Assembly (NCBI GenBank): GCA_903834645.1
Contig: CAILKA010000277.1
Location: forward strand, 1 to 7,573
Direction of reading: 5' to 3'
DNA length: 7,573 bases
Source: an uncultured beta proteobacterium
Lineage (GTDB): Bacteria; Pseudomonadota; Gammaproteobacteria; Burkholderiales; Burkholderiaceae_C
Part shown: positions 1 to 6,012 of the stretch, piece after piece
How the letters are laid out: each line of letters opens with the position of its first letter
How positions within the stretch are numbered: position 1 is the stretch's first letter
Translations under genes and position numbers: made by a program
The notes under the pieces: model-generated
What the model was told of the DNA's origin: nothing
Seen by the model: only the letters and a program-made list of their open reading frames with translations
The model's database searches: none

Positions 1-99
1 GAGCGACTGCATCACCACCGGCAGGCCACGCAGCACATGCTCGGCCCACTGGCGCCGTGCCTGGCGGGCGATTTCGTGGGGTGCGGCGCCGGAGGACAT
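1..99 (-). CDS. Unrecognised protein, N-terminal 33 residues only
   Basis: An ATG at 97-99 on the minus strand opens a frame that stays open to the window edge, giving a peptide that begins MSSGAAPHEIARQARRQWAE. An in-frame TGA lies five codons upstream with no other start between, so this ATG is the only possible start for this frame. The peptide looks like a soluble helical N-terminus rich in Arg, Gln and Ala, with no signal peptide. No good ribosome binding site precedes it. It lies downstream of secF on the same strand, 110 bases away, so it could be co-transcribed. I cannot assign a family. A DUF1631-type protein crossed my mind because of the charged helical start, but 33 residues do not support that. 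Confidence 0.5.
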   Translation of the reverse strand, partial: MSSGAAPHEIARQARRQWAEHVLRGLPVVMQSL

Positions 100-209
100 G
101 GAAGCGGATTGTCAGCGCGCCGGCCGATGCCGAAAAGCCCCCGCGCGGCGCCGCCACCCCCCGATCCGGCACGGCCACGGGCCCGGCAGCACGCCCACGG
201 GCACGGGCC

Positions 210-1247
210 TCAGACCACCGCGCCGGCGTTCGGATCGTTCGGATCGGAGCGCGAGGGCCCGGACTTCACCAGATCCTCGCGCTTGACGCCGAGCCACATC
301 GCAATGCCCGCGGCCACGAAGATCGACGAGTAGATGCCAAAGAGGATGCCGATGGTGAGCGCCACCGCGAAGTAGTGCAGCGTGGGCCCGCCGAAGATGA
401 GCATCGACAGCACCATGATCTGCGTCGAGCCGTGCGTGATCACGGTGCGGCTCGTGGTGCTCGTGATGGCGTGGTCGATGACCTGCGGGGTGGTCATCTT
501 GCGCATCTTGCGGAAGGTCTCGCGGATGCGGTCGAAGATCACCACCGACTCGTTGACCGAGTAGCCCAGCACGGCCAGGATCGCCGCCAGCACGGCCAGC
601 GAGAACTCCCACTGGAAGAAGGCGAAGAAGCCCAGGATGATGATGACGTCGTGCAGGTTGGCCACGATGCCCGCCACCGAGAATTTCCACTCGAAGCGCA
701 TGGCCAGATACAGCATGATGCCGGCCACCGTGAAGGCCAGCGCCAGCGCTCCGTCGCGTGCGAGTTCCGAGCCCACCGAAGGACCGACGAACTCCACCCG
801 GTTCAACCGCACCGGCTCAGCCCCGGCAGGCGTGGTGCATGAGGGCCGGCTCACCTGCTCGCCCTGGGCGGTGGTGTACTGGCGCGTGCCCACGGTGCCA
901 CCCTCGGCGCTGCACAGCTGCTCGAAGCCGCGCGTGCCGAGCGTCGCGTTGTCCTTGGACTCCCCGCGCACGGGCAGGCGCACGAGCACGTCGCGCGAGG
1001 TGCCGAAGGTCTGCACCTGCACCTCGCCCAGGCCGAGCTTGTCGATGGCCGTGCGGGCTCGCTCGAGGTCGGCCGCCTGTGCGTACTCCACCTCCAGCAC
1101 CGTGCCGCCCGTGAACTCGATCGACAGGTGCAGCCCGCGCGTGGCGATGAAGAACACCGCCAGCGCGAAGGTGACGAAGGAGACGATGTTGAGCACCAGC
1201 GCGTGGCGCATGAAGGGGATGTCGCGCTTGATCCGAAACAGTTCCAT
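210..1247 (-). CDS. secF: Protein translocase subunit SecF
   Basis: SecF is the smaller half of the SecD-SecF pair, an RND-type inner-membrane machine that uses the proton motive force to assist SecYEG-driven protein export. The 345-residue product has TM1 at about 16-36, a periplasmic domain at about 38-160, and five more membrane segments from about 168 to 319. Visible family motifs are LSIEFTGG (41-48), VEFVGPSVG (151-159), MRFEWKF (183-189) and GYSVNESVVIFDRIRE (228-243). The ATG follows a strong AAGGAG with 8-nt spacing, and that site overlaps the secD stop codon, so the two genes are likely translationally linked. The periplasmic domain holds an extra segment (about residues 97-147) with the protein's only two cysteines, C112 and C137. 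The polar C-terminus includes a short DPNDPN repeat. The identification is secure. Confidence 0.97.
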   Translation of the reverse strand: MELFRIKRDIPFMRHALVLNIVSFVTFALAVFFIATRGLHLSIEFTGGTVLEVEYAQAADLERARTAIDKLGLGEVQVQTFGTSRDVLVRLPVRGESKDNATLGTRGFEQLCSAEGGTVGTRQYTTAQGEQVSRPSCTTPAGAEPVRLNRVEFVGPSVGSELARDGALALAFTVAGIMLYLAMRFEWKFSVAGIVANLHDVIIILGFFAFFQWEFSLAVLAAILAVLGYSVNESVVIFDRIRETFRKMRKMTTPQVIDHAITSTTSRTVITHGSTQIMVLSMLIFGGPTLHYFAVALTIGILFGIYSSIFVAAGIAMWLGVKREDLVKSGPSRSDPNDPNAGAVV

Positions 1248-1254
1248 GTGCGCG

Positions 1255-1260
1255 CTCCTT
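1255..1260 (-). promoter_or_regulatory. Ribosome binding site of secF overlapping the secD stop
   Basis: On the minus strand the sequence reads TGAAGGAG followed by 8 nt and the secF ATG. The AAGGAG is a near-perfect Shine-Dalgarno sequence and shares its first A-containing end with the secD TGA. Ribosomes finishing secD would land on the secF start site, which fits the need for equal amounts of SecD and SecF. Confidence 0.8.
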
Positions 1261-3128
1261 CACTCGCCTGCGGGGGCTGCCGGCTGCGCCGGGACCTTGG
1301 CGTCGGGCCGCCAGACCTGGCCGATGGACACCGACTTGAGCTTCTTCTGGCGCCCGTACCAGAGGTTCACGAGGCCGCGCGAGAACATCACGGCCGAGAA
1401 CATCGAGGTGAGGATGCCCAGGCAATGCACCACCGCGAAGCCGCGCACCGGGCCCGAGCCGAAGGCCAGCAGCGCCAGGCCCGCGATCAGCGTCGTGACG
1501 TTGGAGTCCAGGATGGTGGCAAATGCCCGCTCGTAGCCGACGTGGATGGCCATCTGCGGGGCCGCGCCGTTGCGCAACTCCTCGCGCACCCGCTCGTTGA
1601 TGAGCACGTTGGCATCGATGGCCATGCCCAGCGTGAGCGCGATGGCCGCCATGCCCGGCAGCGTCAGCGTGGCCTGCAACATCGACAGCACCGCCACCAG
1701 CAGCAGCAGGTTGAAACCCAGGGCCAGCGAGGAGACCAGGCCGAACAGCACGTAGTACACGCACATGAAGGCGACGATCGCCAGGAACCCGTAGATGACG
1801 CTGTTGAAGCCCTTGGCGATGTTCTCCGCCCCCAGGCTCGGGCCGATCGTGCGCTCCTCGACGATCTCCATCGGCGCGGCCAGCGCCCCGGCGCGAGTGA
1901 GCAGCGCCATGTCGGCCGTCTCCTGCACCGTGAAGTTGCCCGTGATGCGGAAATCGGTGCCGAACTCGCCCTGGATCGTGGCCACCGAGATCGCCTCGCC
2001 CTTGCCCTTCTCGTAGAGCACGATGGCCATGGGCTTGCCGAGGTTCTCGCGCGTGGCAGCGCGCATCTGGCGCCCGCCCACGTCGTCGAGCCGCACCGAC
2101 ACCGCCGGACGCTGGTTCTCGTCGAAGCTGGCCGAGGCGTTCTTGAGCTGGTCGCCGGTGGCCACCACCTCGCGCTTGAGGCCGACCTCGCGCGCCGTGC
2201 CGTCCTTGTCGCGCTGGGGCACCACCTCGGCGGCCTGGGCGATGTTGGGCTCGACCAGGCGGATCTGCAGCGTCGCGGTGCGGCCGATGATGTCCTTGGC
2301 ACGCGCGGTGTCCTGCACGCCGGGCAGCTGCACCACGACGCGGTCGGCGCCTTGCTGCTGGATCACGGGCTCGGCCACGCCGAGCTCGTTGACGCGCTTG
2401 TGCAGCGTCTCGATGTTCTGCTTGAGCGCCTGCGACTGCACCTCGGTGACAGCCGTCGCCTTGAGGCGTCCGGTGAGGATCACGCCGCCACCGGGTTCGG
2501 TCGATTCGCTCCACTCGAGCGAGGGCAGCCGGTCGGCCAGCACGCCGCGAGCGGCCTGCGCGGTGGCCGCATCGGGCAGCGTCAGGCGCAGGCCCTGGGG
2601 CTCGCGCACGAGGTTGGCAAAGCGGATCTTCTTGTCGCGCAGCGCCGTGCGTGCATCGCTGGCGTAGGTGTCGATGGCCTGCTTGATGGCCCCGCGCATG
2701 TCCACCTGCATCATGAAGTGCACGCCGCCACGCAGGTCCAGGCCCAGGTACATCGGCAGCGCGCGCAGGTTGGCCAGCCACTGCGGCGAGCGCGACACCA
2801 GGTTCAGCGCAACGATGTAGGAGGGATCCTTCGGGTCGGGGTTGAGCGCCCCGGAGATGGCGTCCTTGGCGCGCTTCTGGGTGTCGGTGTCGGCAAAGCG
2901 CGCGCGCACCGACAGGCCCTCGAGCTGCACGAAGTCGACCGACACGCCGGCTTGCTTGAGCGCCTGCTCGACGCGCGCGGTGGTGGCGCCATCGACGCGC
3001 AGCGTGGACTTGGCGCTGGAGACCTGCACCGCAGGCGCCTCGCCGTAGAAGTTGGGCAGCGTGTAGACCATGCCCACCAGCAGCGCGACCACGAGGATCG
3101 CGTACTTCCACCAGGAATAGCGGTTCAT
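1260..3128 (-). CDS. secD: Protein translocase subunit SecD
   Basis: SecD is the larger subunit of the SecDF complex, which promotes late steps of protein translocation on the periplasmic side, coupled to proton flow. The 622-residue product, a usual length for proteobacteria, has TM1 at about 9-24, a large periplasmic region to about residue 440, and a C-terminal bundle of five membrane segments from about 447 to 590. The family signature LGLDLRGGVHF is at 128-138. GMAIDANVLINERVREE spans 501-517, with D505 matching the membrane aspartate known to be essential in this family. FGSGPVRGFAVV (556-567) is also typical. The start is the ATG at 3126-3128, giving the expected MNRY(S)WWK opening; only a weak GGGG lies 7 nt upstream. 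It follows yajC by 64 bases and precedes secF by 12. The 64-base gap has a small CCGGC/GCCGG dyad (3159-3172) with no clear role. Confidence 0.97.
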   Translation of the reverse strand: MNRYSWWKYAILVVALLVGMVYTLPNFYGEAPAVQVSSAKSTLRVDGATTARVEQALKQAGVSVDFVQLEGLSVRARFADTDTQKRAKDAISGALNPDPKDPSYIVALNLVSRSPQWLANLRALPMYLGLDLRGGVHFMMQVDMRGAIKQAIDTYASDARTALRDKKIRFANLVREPQGLRLTLPDAATAQAARGVLADRLPSLEWSESTEPGGGVILTGRLKATAVTEVQSQALKQNIETLHKRVNELGVAEPVIQQQGADRVVVQLPGVQDTARAKDIIGRTATLQIRLVEPNIAQAAEVVPQRDKDGTAREVGLKREVVATGDQLKNASASFDENQRPAVSVRLDDVGGRQMRAATRENLGKPMAIVLYEKGKGEAISVATIQGEFGTDFRITGNFTVQETADMALLTRAGALAAPMEIVEERTIGPSLGAENIAKGFNSVIYGFLAIVAFMCVYYVLFGLVSSLALGFNLLLLVAVLSMLQATLTLPGMAAIALTLGMAIDANVLINERVREELRNGAAPQMAIHVGYERAFATILDSNVTTLIAGLALLAFGSGPVRGFAVVHCLGILTSMFSAVMFSRGLVNLWYGRQKKLKSVSIGQVWRPDAKVPAQPAAPAGE

Positions 3129-3192
3129 CGCCTGACCCCGTTGCGCCGCGCGTCGCGTCCGGCCCCAGCCGGCCCCGCGGTGCGCGGCCTGA

Positions 3193-3522
3193 TCACTTGT
3201 AGGTGCCCTTGGGCAGGACCTGCACCACCGAGGGGCGCTGCACCTGCATCTCCACGCCCTCGGACACCTCGACGTGCACGATCGTGTCGCCCAGGCGCGA
3301 GATGCGCCCGACGATGCCGCCGGCCACCACCACCTCGTCGCCCTTGGCCAGGGCGTCGATCATCGCCCGGTGCTCCTTCTGGCGCTTCATCTGCGGGCGG
3401 ATCATGATGAAGTACAGCACCACGAACATCAGCACCAGCGGCAGCAGGCTGAGCAGCGTCGACTCGGCGCCACCGGCGGCAGCCGCCGGGGCAGCCTGGG
3501 CGTAGGCGTTGGCTATGAACAC
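3193..3522 (-). CDS. yajC: Preprotein translocase subunit YajC (GTG start)
   Basis: YajC is a small inner-membrane protein that associates with SecDF and SecYEG. As called here it has 109 residues: a short N-terminus MFIANAYAQA, an Ala/Gly linker, one membrane segment (about 22-41), the conserved IRPQMKRQKEH (41-51) and a small soluble domain with GDEVVVAGGIVGRI (61-74), all typical. I choose the GTG at 3520-3522 over the in-frame ATG at 3544-3546. GTG is preceded by GCAGGAG with 7-nt spacing, and it gives the FI(A/S)NAYAQ beginning that is standard in betaproteobacterial YajC. The ATG would add an odd MAPCRSSH leader and would put the ribosome binding site inside the coding region. It is the first gene of the yajC-secD-secF operon and probably has its own promoter. 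Confidence 0.95.
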   Translation of the reverse strand: MFIANAYAQAAPAAAAGGAESTLLSLLPLVLMFVVLYFIMIRPQMKRQKEHRAMIDALAKGDEVVVAGGIVGRISRLGDTIVHVEVSEGVEMQVQRPSVVQVLPKGTYK

Positions 3523-3529
3523 GTGCGAA

Positions 3530-3536
3530 CTCCTGC
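3530..3536 (-). promoter_or_regulatory. Ribosome binding site that fixes the yajC GTG start
   Basis: GCAGGAG on the minus strand lies 7 nt before the GTG at 3520-3522. It is the best Shine-Dalgarno match near the gene and supports the GTG rather than the upstream ATG at 3544-3546. Confidence 0.75.
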
Positions 3537-3537
3537 A

Positions 3538-3556
3538 CGGCGCCACGGCGGCGCCG
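3538..3556 (-). repeat. Perfect 7-bp hairpin next to the yajC ribosome binding site
   Basis: CGGCGCC (3538-3544) and GGCGCCG (3550-3556) are perfect inverted arms around a 5-nt loop. The all-GC stem ends one base before the yajC Shine-Dalgarno sequence and would lie in the 5' leader of the transcript. No T-run follows, so it is not a typical terminator. It could influence translation or mRNA stability, but in such GC-rich DNA a chance origin is possible. Confidence 0.4.
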
Positions 3557-3573
3557 AAAGACCAAAACCCGCC

Positions 3574-3579
3574 ATTGTA
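3574..3579 (-). promoter_or_regulatory. Candidate -10 box of the yajC-secD-secF operon
   Basis: TACAAT on the minus strand matches the sigma-70 -10 consensus at five of six positions and stands out in this GC-rich intergenic stretch. It lies 51 bases before the yajC GTG, which would give a leader of about 45 nt. I see no good TTGACA-like -35 at 16-18 nt upstream, where the DNA is almost all G and C. The position between the reductase stop and yajC is where a promoter would be expected. Confidence 0.45.
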
Positions 3580-3622
3580 TCGGGCCGGCGTCGCGCCGCG
3601 GGGCCGGTGACGGCCTGTCCCC

Positions 3623-4603
3623 TCACGCGGCCAGGGGCAGGGCGATCGCGTCGACGCGCTGCGCGATCTCCTCGGTCAGGCGCGGCAGCACCTCCAGGGC
3701 GCGCAGGTTGTCGTGCAGCTGCTGCACGCGCGAGGCGCCCATGATGACGGTGCTCACGCGCGGGTTGCGCAGGCACCAGGCCAGCGCCAGCTGCGCGGGC
3801 GTGGCGTCGATCTCGCGCGCGATCCCCGCCAGCGCCGCCACGGCGGCGTTGCGCGCGGGGTCCGTCAGGCCTTCGCGCAGGAACGCGTAGCCCTCCACCG
3901 TCGCCCGGCTGCCCTCGGGCACGCCGTCGCGGTACTTGCCGGTGAGCAGGCCCGAGGCCAGCGGGCTCCAGGTCGTCAGGCCCAGCCCGATGTCCTCGTA
4001 CAGCCGCGCGTACTCCTGCTCCACGCGCTTGCGGTGCAGCAGGTGGTACTGGGGCTGCTCCATCACGGGCTTGTGCAGGTGGTGGCGCTCGGCGATCTCC
4101 CAGGCGGCTCGGATGTCGGCCGCACTCCACTCGCTCGTGCCCCAGTACAGGGCCTTGCCCTGCGTGATCATGTCGCTCATCGCCCGCACCGTCTCCTCGA
4201 TGGGGGTGTGCGGGTCGGGGCGGTGGCAGTAGACGAGGTCGACGTGCTCCAGGCCCAAGCGCCGCAGCGACCCGTCGATGGCCTGCATCAGGTACTTGCG
4301 GTTGAGCGTGTCCTTGCGGTTCACGGCCTCGCCGCTGCGATCCAGCCCCCAGTAGAACTTAGTGGACACGAGGTAGTTCAGGCGCGGCCAACCCAGGCGC
4401 TTGAGCGCCTGGCCCATGATCGTCTCGCTGTGGCCGCCGGCATAGACCTCGGCGTTGTCGTAGAAGTTGACGCCCGCATCAAAGGCGGCAGCGAGCATCT
4501 CGACGGCGGCATCGGTGCCCACCTGGTTGTGGTACGTGACCCAGGAGCCCAGGGACAGTGCGCTGACGCGCACGCCACTGCGGCCGAGGCGGCGGTATTG
4601 CAT
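3623..4603 (-). CDS. Aldo/keto reductase, Kv-beta/YghZ-like group
   Basis: This is a soluble NADPH-dependent oxidoreductase of the aldo/keto reductase superfamily, which reduces aldehydes and ketones. The physiological substrate cannot be read from sequence. The 326-residue product starts MQYRRLGRSGVRVSALSLG, as is usual for the family. The catalytic tetrad is visible: D49 and Y54 in NFYDNAEVYAGG, K82 in VSTKFYW, and H127 in VYCHRPDP. Cofactor-binding segments are WSPLASGLLTGKY (212-224) and GASRVQQLHDN (289-299). These motifs resemble the potassium-channel beta-subunit-like group. I use the ATG at 4601-4603; a TTG at 4634-4636 would add 11 residues unlike the family and has no ribosome binding site. 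The chosen ATG also lacks a clear one. It ends 100 bases before yajC on the same strand and diverges from the hydroxylase gene, with a 9-bp inverted repeat between them. Confidence 0.92.
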   Translation of the reverse strand: MQYRRLGRSGVRVSALSLGSWVTYHNQVGTDAAVEMLAAAFDAGVNFYDNAEVYAGGHSETIMGQALKRLGWPRLNYLVSTKFYWGLDRSGEAVNRKDTLNRKYLMQAIDGSLRRLGLEHVDLVYCHRPDPHTPIEETVRAMSDMITQGKALYWGTSEWSAADIRAAWEIAERHHLHKPVMEQPQYHLLHRKRVEQEYARLYEDIGLGLTTWSPLASGLLTGKYRDGVPEGSRATVEGYAFLREGLTDPARNAAVAALAGIAREIDATPAQLALAWCLRNPRVSTVIMGASRVQQLHDNLRALEVLPRLTEEIAQRVDAIALPLAA

Positions 4604-4654
4604 GGGGTGGGGTCGGCTGGCGAGCCGCTCGTGCAAGGGAGAAGGTGACGAGCG

Positions 4655-4690
4655 TAGCGCAAGGCGCGCGAACGCACTGCGCTTGCGCTA
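4655..4690. repeat. Inverted repeat (9-bp arms) in the divergent reductase/hydroxylase intergenic region
   Basis: TAGCGCAAG (4655-4663) and CTTGCGCTA (4682-4690) are perfect inverted copies separated by 18 bases. They lie in the 97-base gap between two divergent genes, and the right arm runs into the candidate -10 box of the hydroxylase gene. The spacing, about 27 bases between arm centres, could suit a dimeric regulator bound at two half-sites, or the arms could form a hairpin in RNA. No regulator gene is adjacent, so the role is inferred from position only. Confidence 0.45.
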
Positions 4691-4694
4691 TCGT
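4689..4694 (+). promoter_or_regulatory. Candidate -10 box directly upstream of the hydroxylase ATG
   Basis: TATCGT matches four of six consensus -10 positions, including the key TA and final T. It ends 6 nt before the ATG at 4701, so transcription would begin at or very near the start codon. No Shine-Dalgarno sequence lies between. No -35 match is visible. The evidence is weak and positional. Confidence 0.25.
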
Positions 4695-4700
4695 CGGGCG

Positions 4701-5978
4701 ATGCAGCCCCTTCGCTCGCCCCCGGCCAGCCCGCCCGCCGCCTTGCGCATCGGCGTGGTGGGGGCCGGGCCGGTGGGCCTGGCGCTGGCGCTGCACGCGG
4801 CACGCATGCTGCCGCACGCGCGGCTGACGGTCTTCGATGCACGGCCGGCCACGCAGGATGTGTCGGCTGATCCGCGCACGCTGGCGCTGTCGCTCGGTAG
4901 CGTGCAGCTGCTGCGTCGCCTGCATGCCTGGCCCGAGGCGGCGGCGCACCCGATCCTGGCGGTGCACGTCTCCCAGGCGCCGCCGAGCCTGCCCGTGCAG
5001 GCAGCGGTGCGGCTGCACGCGCGCGAGCAGGGCGTGCCGATGCTCGGGGCCGTGCTTGCCTACGGGCCCCTCGTGGCCGCGCTGCAGCAGGCCTGGGATC
5101 AGGCCTGCCGCGACGATGGCGGGGTACGCCTGGCCAGCTGCTTCGGGCACAGCGTCAGGGCCCTGCGCGAACGCCCGGACGGCGTCGAGGTGGACGCCGG
5201 CATCGTGCAGGACTTCGACCTCGTCGTGGTGGCCGAAGGGGGCGTGTACGCCGGGGCGGCACGCCTGGCGCGCGGCACCGAACCGGACGGGGGTGCGGGC
5301 GCAGGCCGGGCGCCGCGGGCGCCACGCGAGCCGCTGCGCCACGACTACGGCCAGACGGCCTGGGTGGGCACGGCCAGCCTGGCCGACGCGCCGGCGGCCA
5401 CGGCCTTCGAGCGCTTCACGCGCGACGGGCCGGTGGCGCTGCTGCCGCTTGGGCCGGCGGTGGCTGGCGTGTCTCCCCGCGCCCTCGTGTGGTGCGTGCC
5501 CACCGAGGACGACCCCTTGCGCGCGCTGGAGCCGGCGCAGCGCCTGGCCGTGCTCGCCGACCGGCTGCCGCGCGAGGCCGGGCGGCTCGTCGGCTTGTCG
5601 AACCTCAAGGACTTTGCGCTGGGGTTGATCGCCGAGCGCAGCCTCGTGCAGGGGCGGCTCGTGCGCATCGGCAACGCCGCCCAGACCCTGCACCCGGTGG
5701 CCGGGCAGGGCCTCAACCTCGGCCTGCGCGACGCCTACACGCTCGTGCAGGCGCTGCGCGAGCTACCCGACGACACCGAAGCGGCGCTGCGCCAGGTGGA
5801 GTGGGCCCGCGCGCCGGATCGCTGGTCGATGATCGCCACCACCGACTTCCTCGCGCGCAGCTTCACGTGGCGCGCCCCGGGGGTGGCTGCGGCGCGGGGC
5901 CTGGCGCTGGCGGCGCTGCAGGCGGCCGCGCCGCTCAAGCGGCTGCTGGCGCGCCAGATGATGTACGGGCGGCGCTGA
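4701..5978 (+). CDS. FAD-dependent hydroxylase of the UbiH/VisC/COQ6 family
   Basis: Members of this flavoprotein monooxygenase family hydroxylate the aromatic ring of ubiquinone precursors using O2 and NAD(P)H, and work with the Ubi complex. The 425-residue product has the N-terminal FAD-binding fold IGVVGAGPVGLALAL (17-31), RFTRDGPVALLPL (238-250) and the family signature RIGNAAQTLHPVAGQGLNLG (322-341) followed by LRDAY. The last motif closely matches UbiH-type enzymes, but paralogues for other ring positions (UbiI, UbiF, UbiM) share it, so I give no symbol. The second FAD motif, usually DG followed two residues later by S, reads AEGGVY (178-183), which is unusual. A Gly/Ala/Pro/Arg-rich stretch at 192-211 looks like a flexible insertion. 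The ATG at 4701 starts 16 residues before the Rossmann motif; upstream sequence in frame is antisense to the reductase. No ribosome binding site is seen. Confidence 0.9.
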   Translation: MQPLRSPPASPPAALRIGVVGAGPVGLALALHAARMLPHARLTVFDARPATQDVSADPRTLALSLGSVQLLRRLHAWPEAAAHPILAVHVSQAPPSLPVQAAVRLHAREQGVPMLGAVLAYGPLVAALQQAWDQACRDDGGVRLASCFGHSVRALRERPDGVEVDAGIVQDFDLVVVAEGGVYAGAARLARGTEPDGGAGAGRAPRAPREPLRHDYGQTAWVGTASLADAPAATAFERFTRDGPVALLPLGPAVAGVSPRALVWCVPTEDDPLRALEPAQRLAVLADRLPREAGRLVGLSNLKDFALGLIAERSLVQGRLVRIGNAAQTLHPVAGQGLNLGLRDAYTLVQALRELPDDTEAALRQVEWARAPDRWSMIATTDFLARSFTWRAPGVAAARGLALAALQAAAPLKRLLARQMMYGRR

Positions 5979-5990
5979 CCCGGCTGAAGC

Positions 5991-6012
5991 GGCTGAGGCC
6001 TGGCCTACAGCC
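5991..6012. terminator. Imperfect palindrome at the convergent gene junction
   Basis: GGCTGAGGCC (5991-6000) is followed by one base, then GGCCT, an unpaired A and CAGCC (to 6012). This could fold as a stem of about nine base pairs with one bulge and a 3-nt loop. It fills the 26-base gap between the convergent hydroxylase and amidase genes and includes the amidase TAG at 6005-6007. It could act on transcripts from both sides. No T-run follows on either strand, so it is not a classic intrinsic terminator. Confidence 0.3.

Noticed and set aside
100..209. A possible terminator after secF
   Set aside because: On the minus strand a TTTT (133-136) follows a GC-rich block, and GCGGCGCCGC is a palindrome, but no stem with a usable loop ends next to the T-run. 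I see no other feature in these 110 bases.
817..3111. A 764-codon open frame on the minus strand overlapping secD and secF
   Set aside because: It is the other-frame shadow of two certain genes; its product is Arg/Ala/Gly-rich with no domain, as expected when GC-rich codons suppress stops.
3159..3172. CCGGC/GCCGG dyad and a repeated GGGGCCGG in the yajC-secD gap
   Set aside because: Only a 5-bp stem in very GC-rich DNA; too short to call without conservation.
1128..3407. A 759-codon open frame on the plus strand antisense to secD and yajC
   Set aside because: The product is His/Arg/Leu-rich and low in complexity, with no motif or ribosome binding site. Long antisense frames are common at this GC content.
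4601..4636. TTG at 4634-4636 as the reductase start
   Set aside because: It would add 11 residues unlike the family and has no ribosome binding site; the ATG at 4603 gives the normal N-terminus.
4479..5693. A 404-codon minus-strand frame antisense to the UbiH-type gene
   Set aside because: The same GC-driven artefact; the plus-strand gene in this place has clear family motifs.
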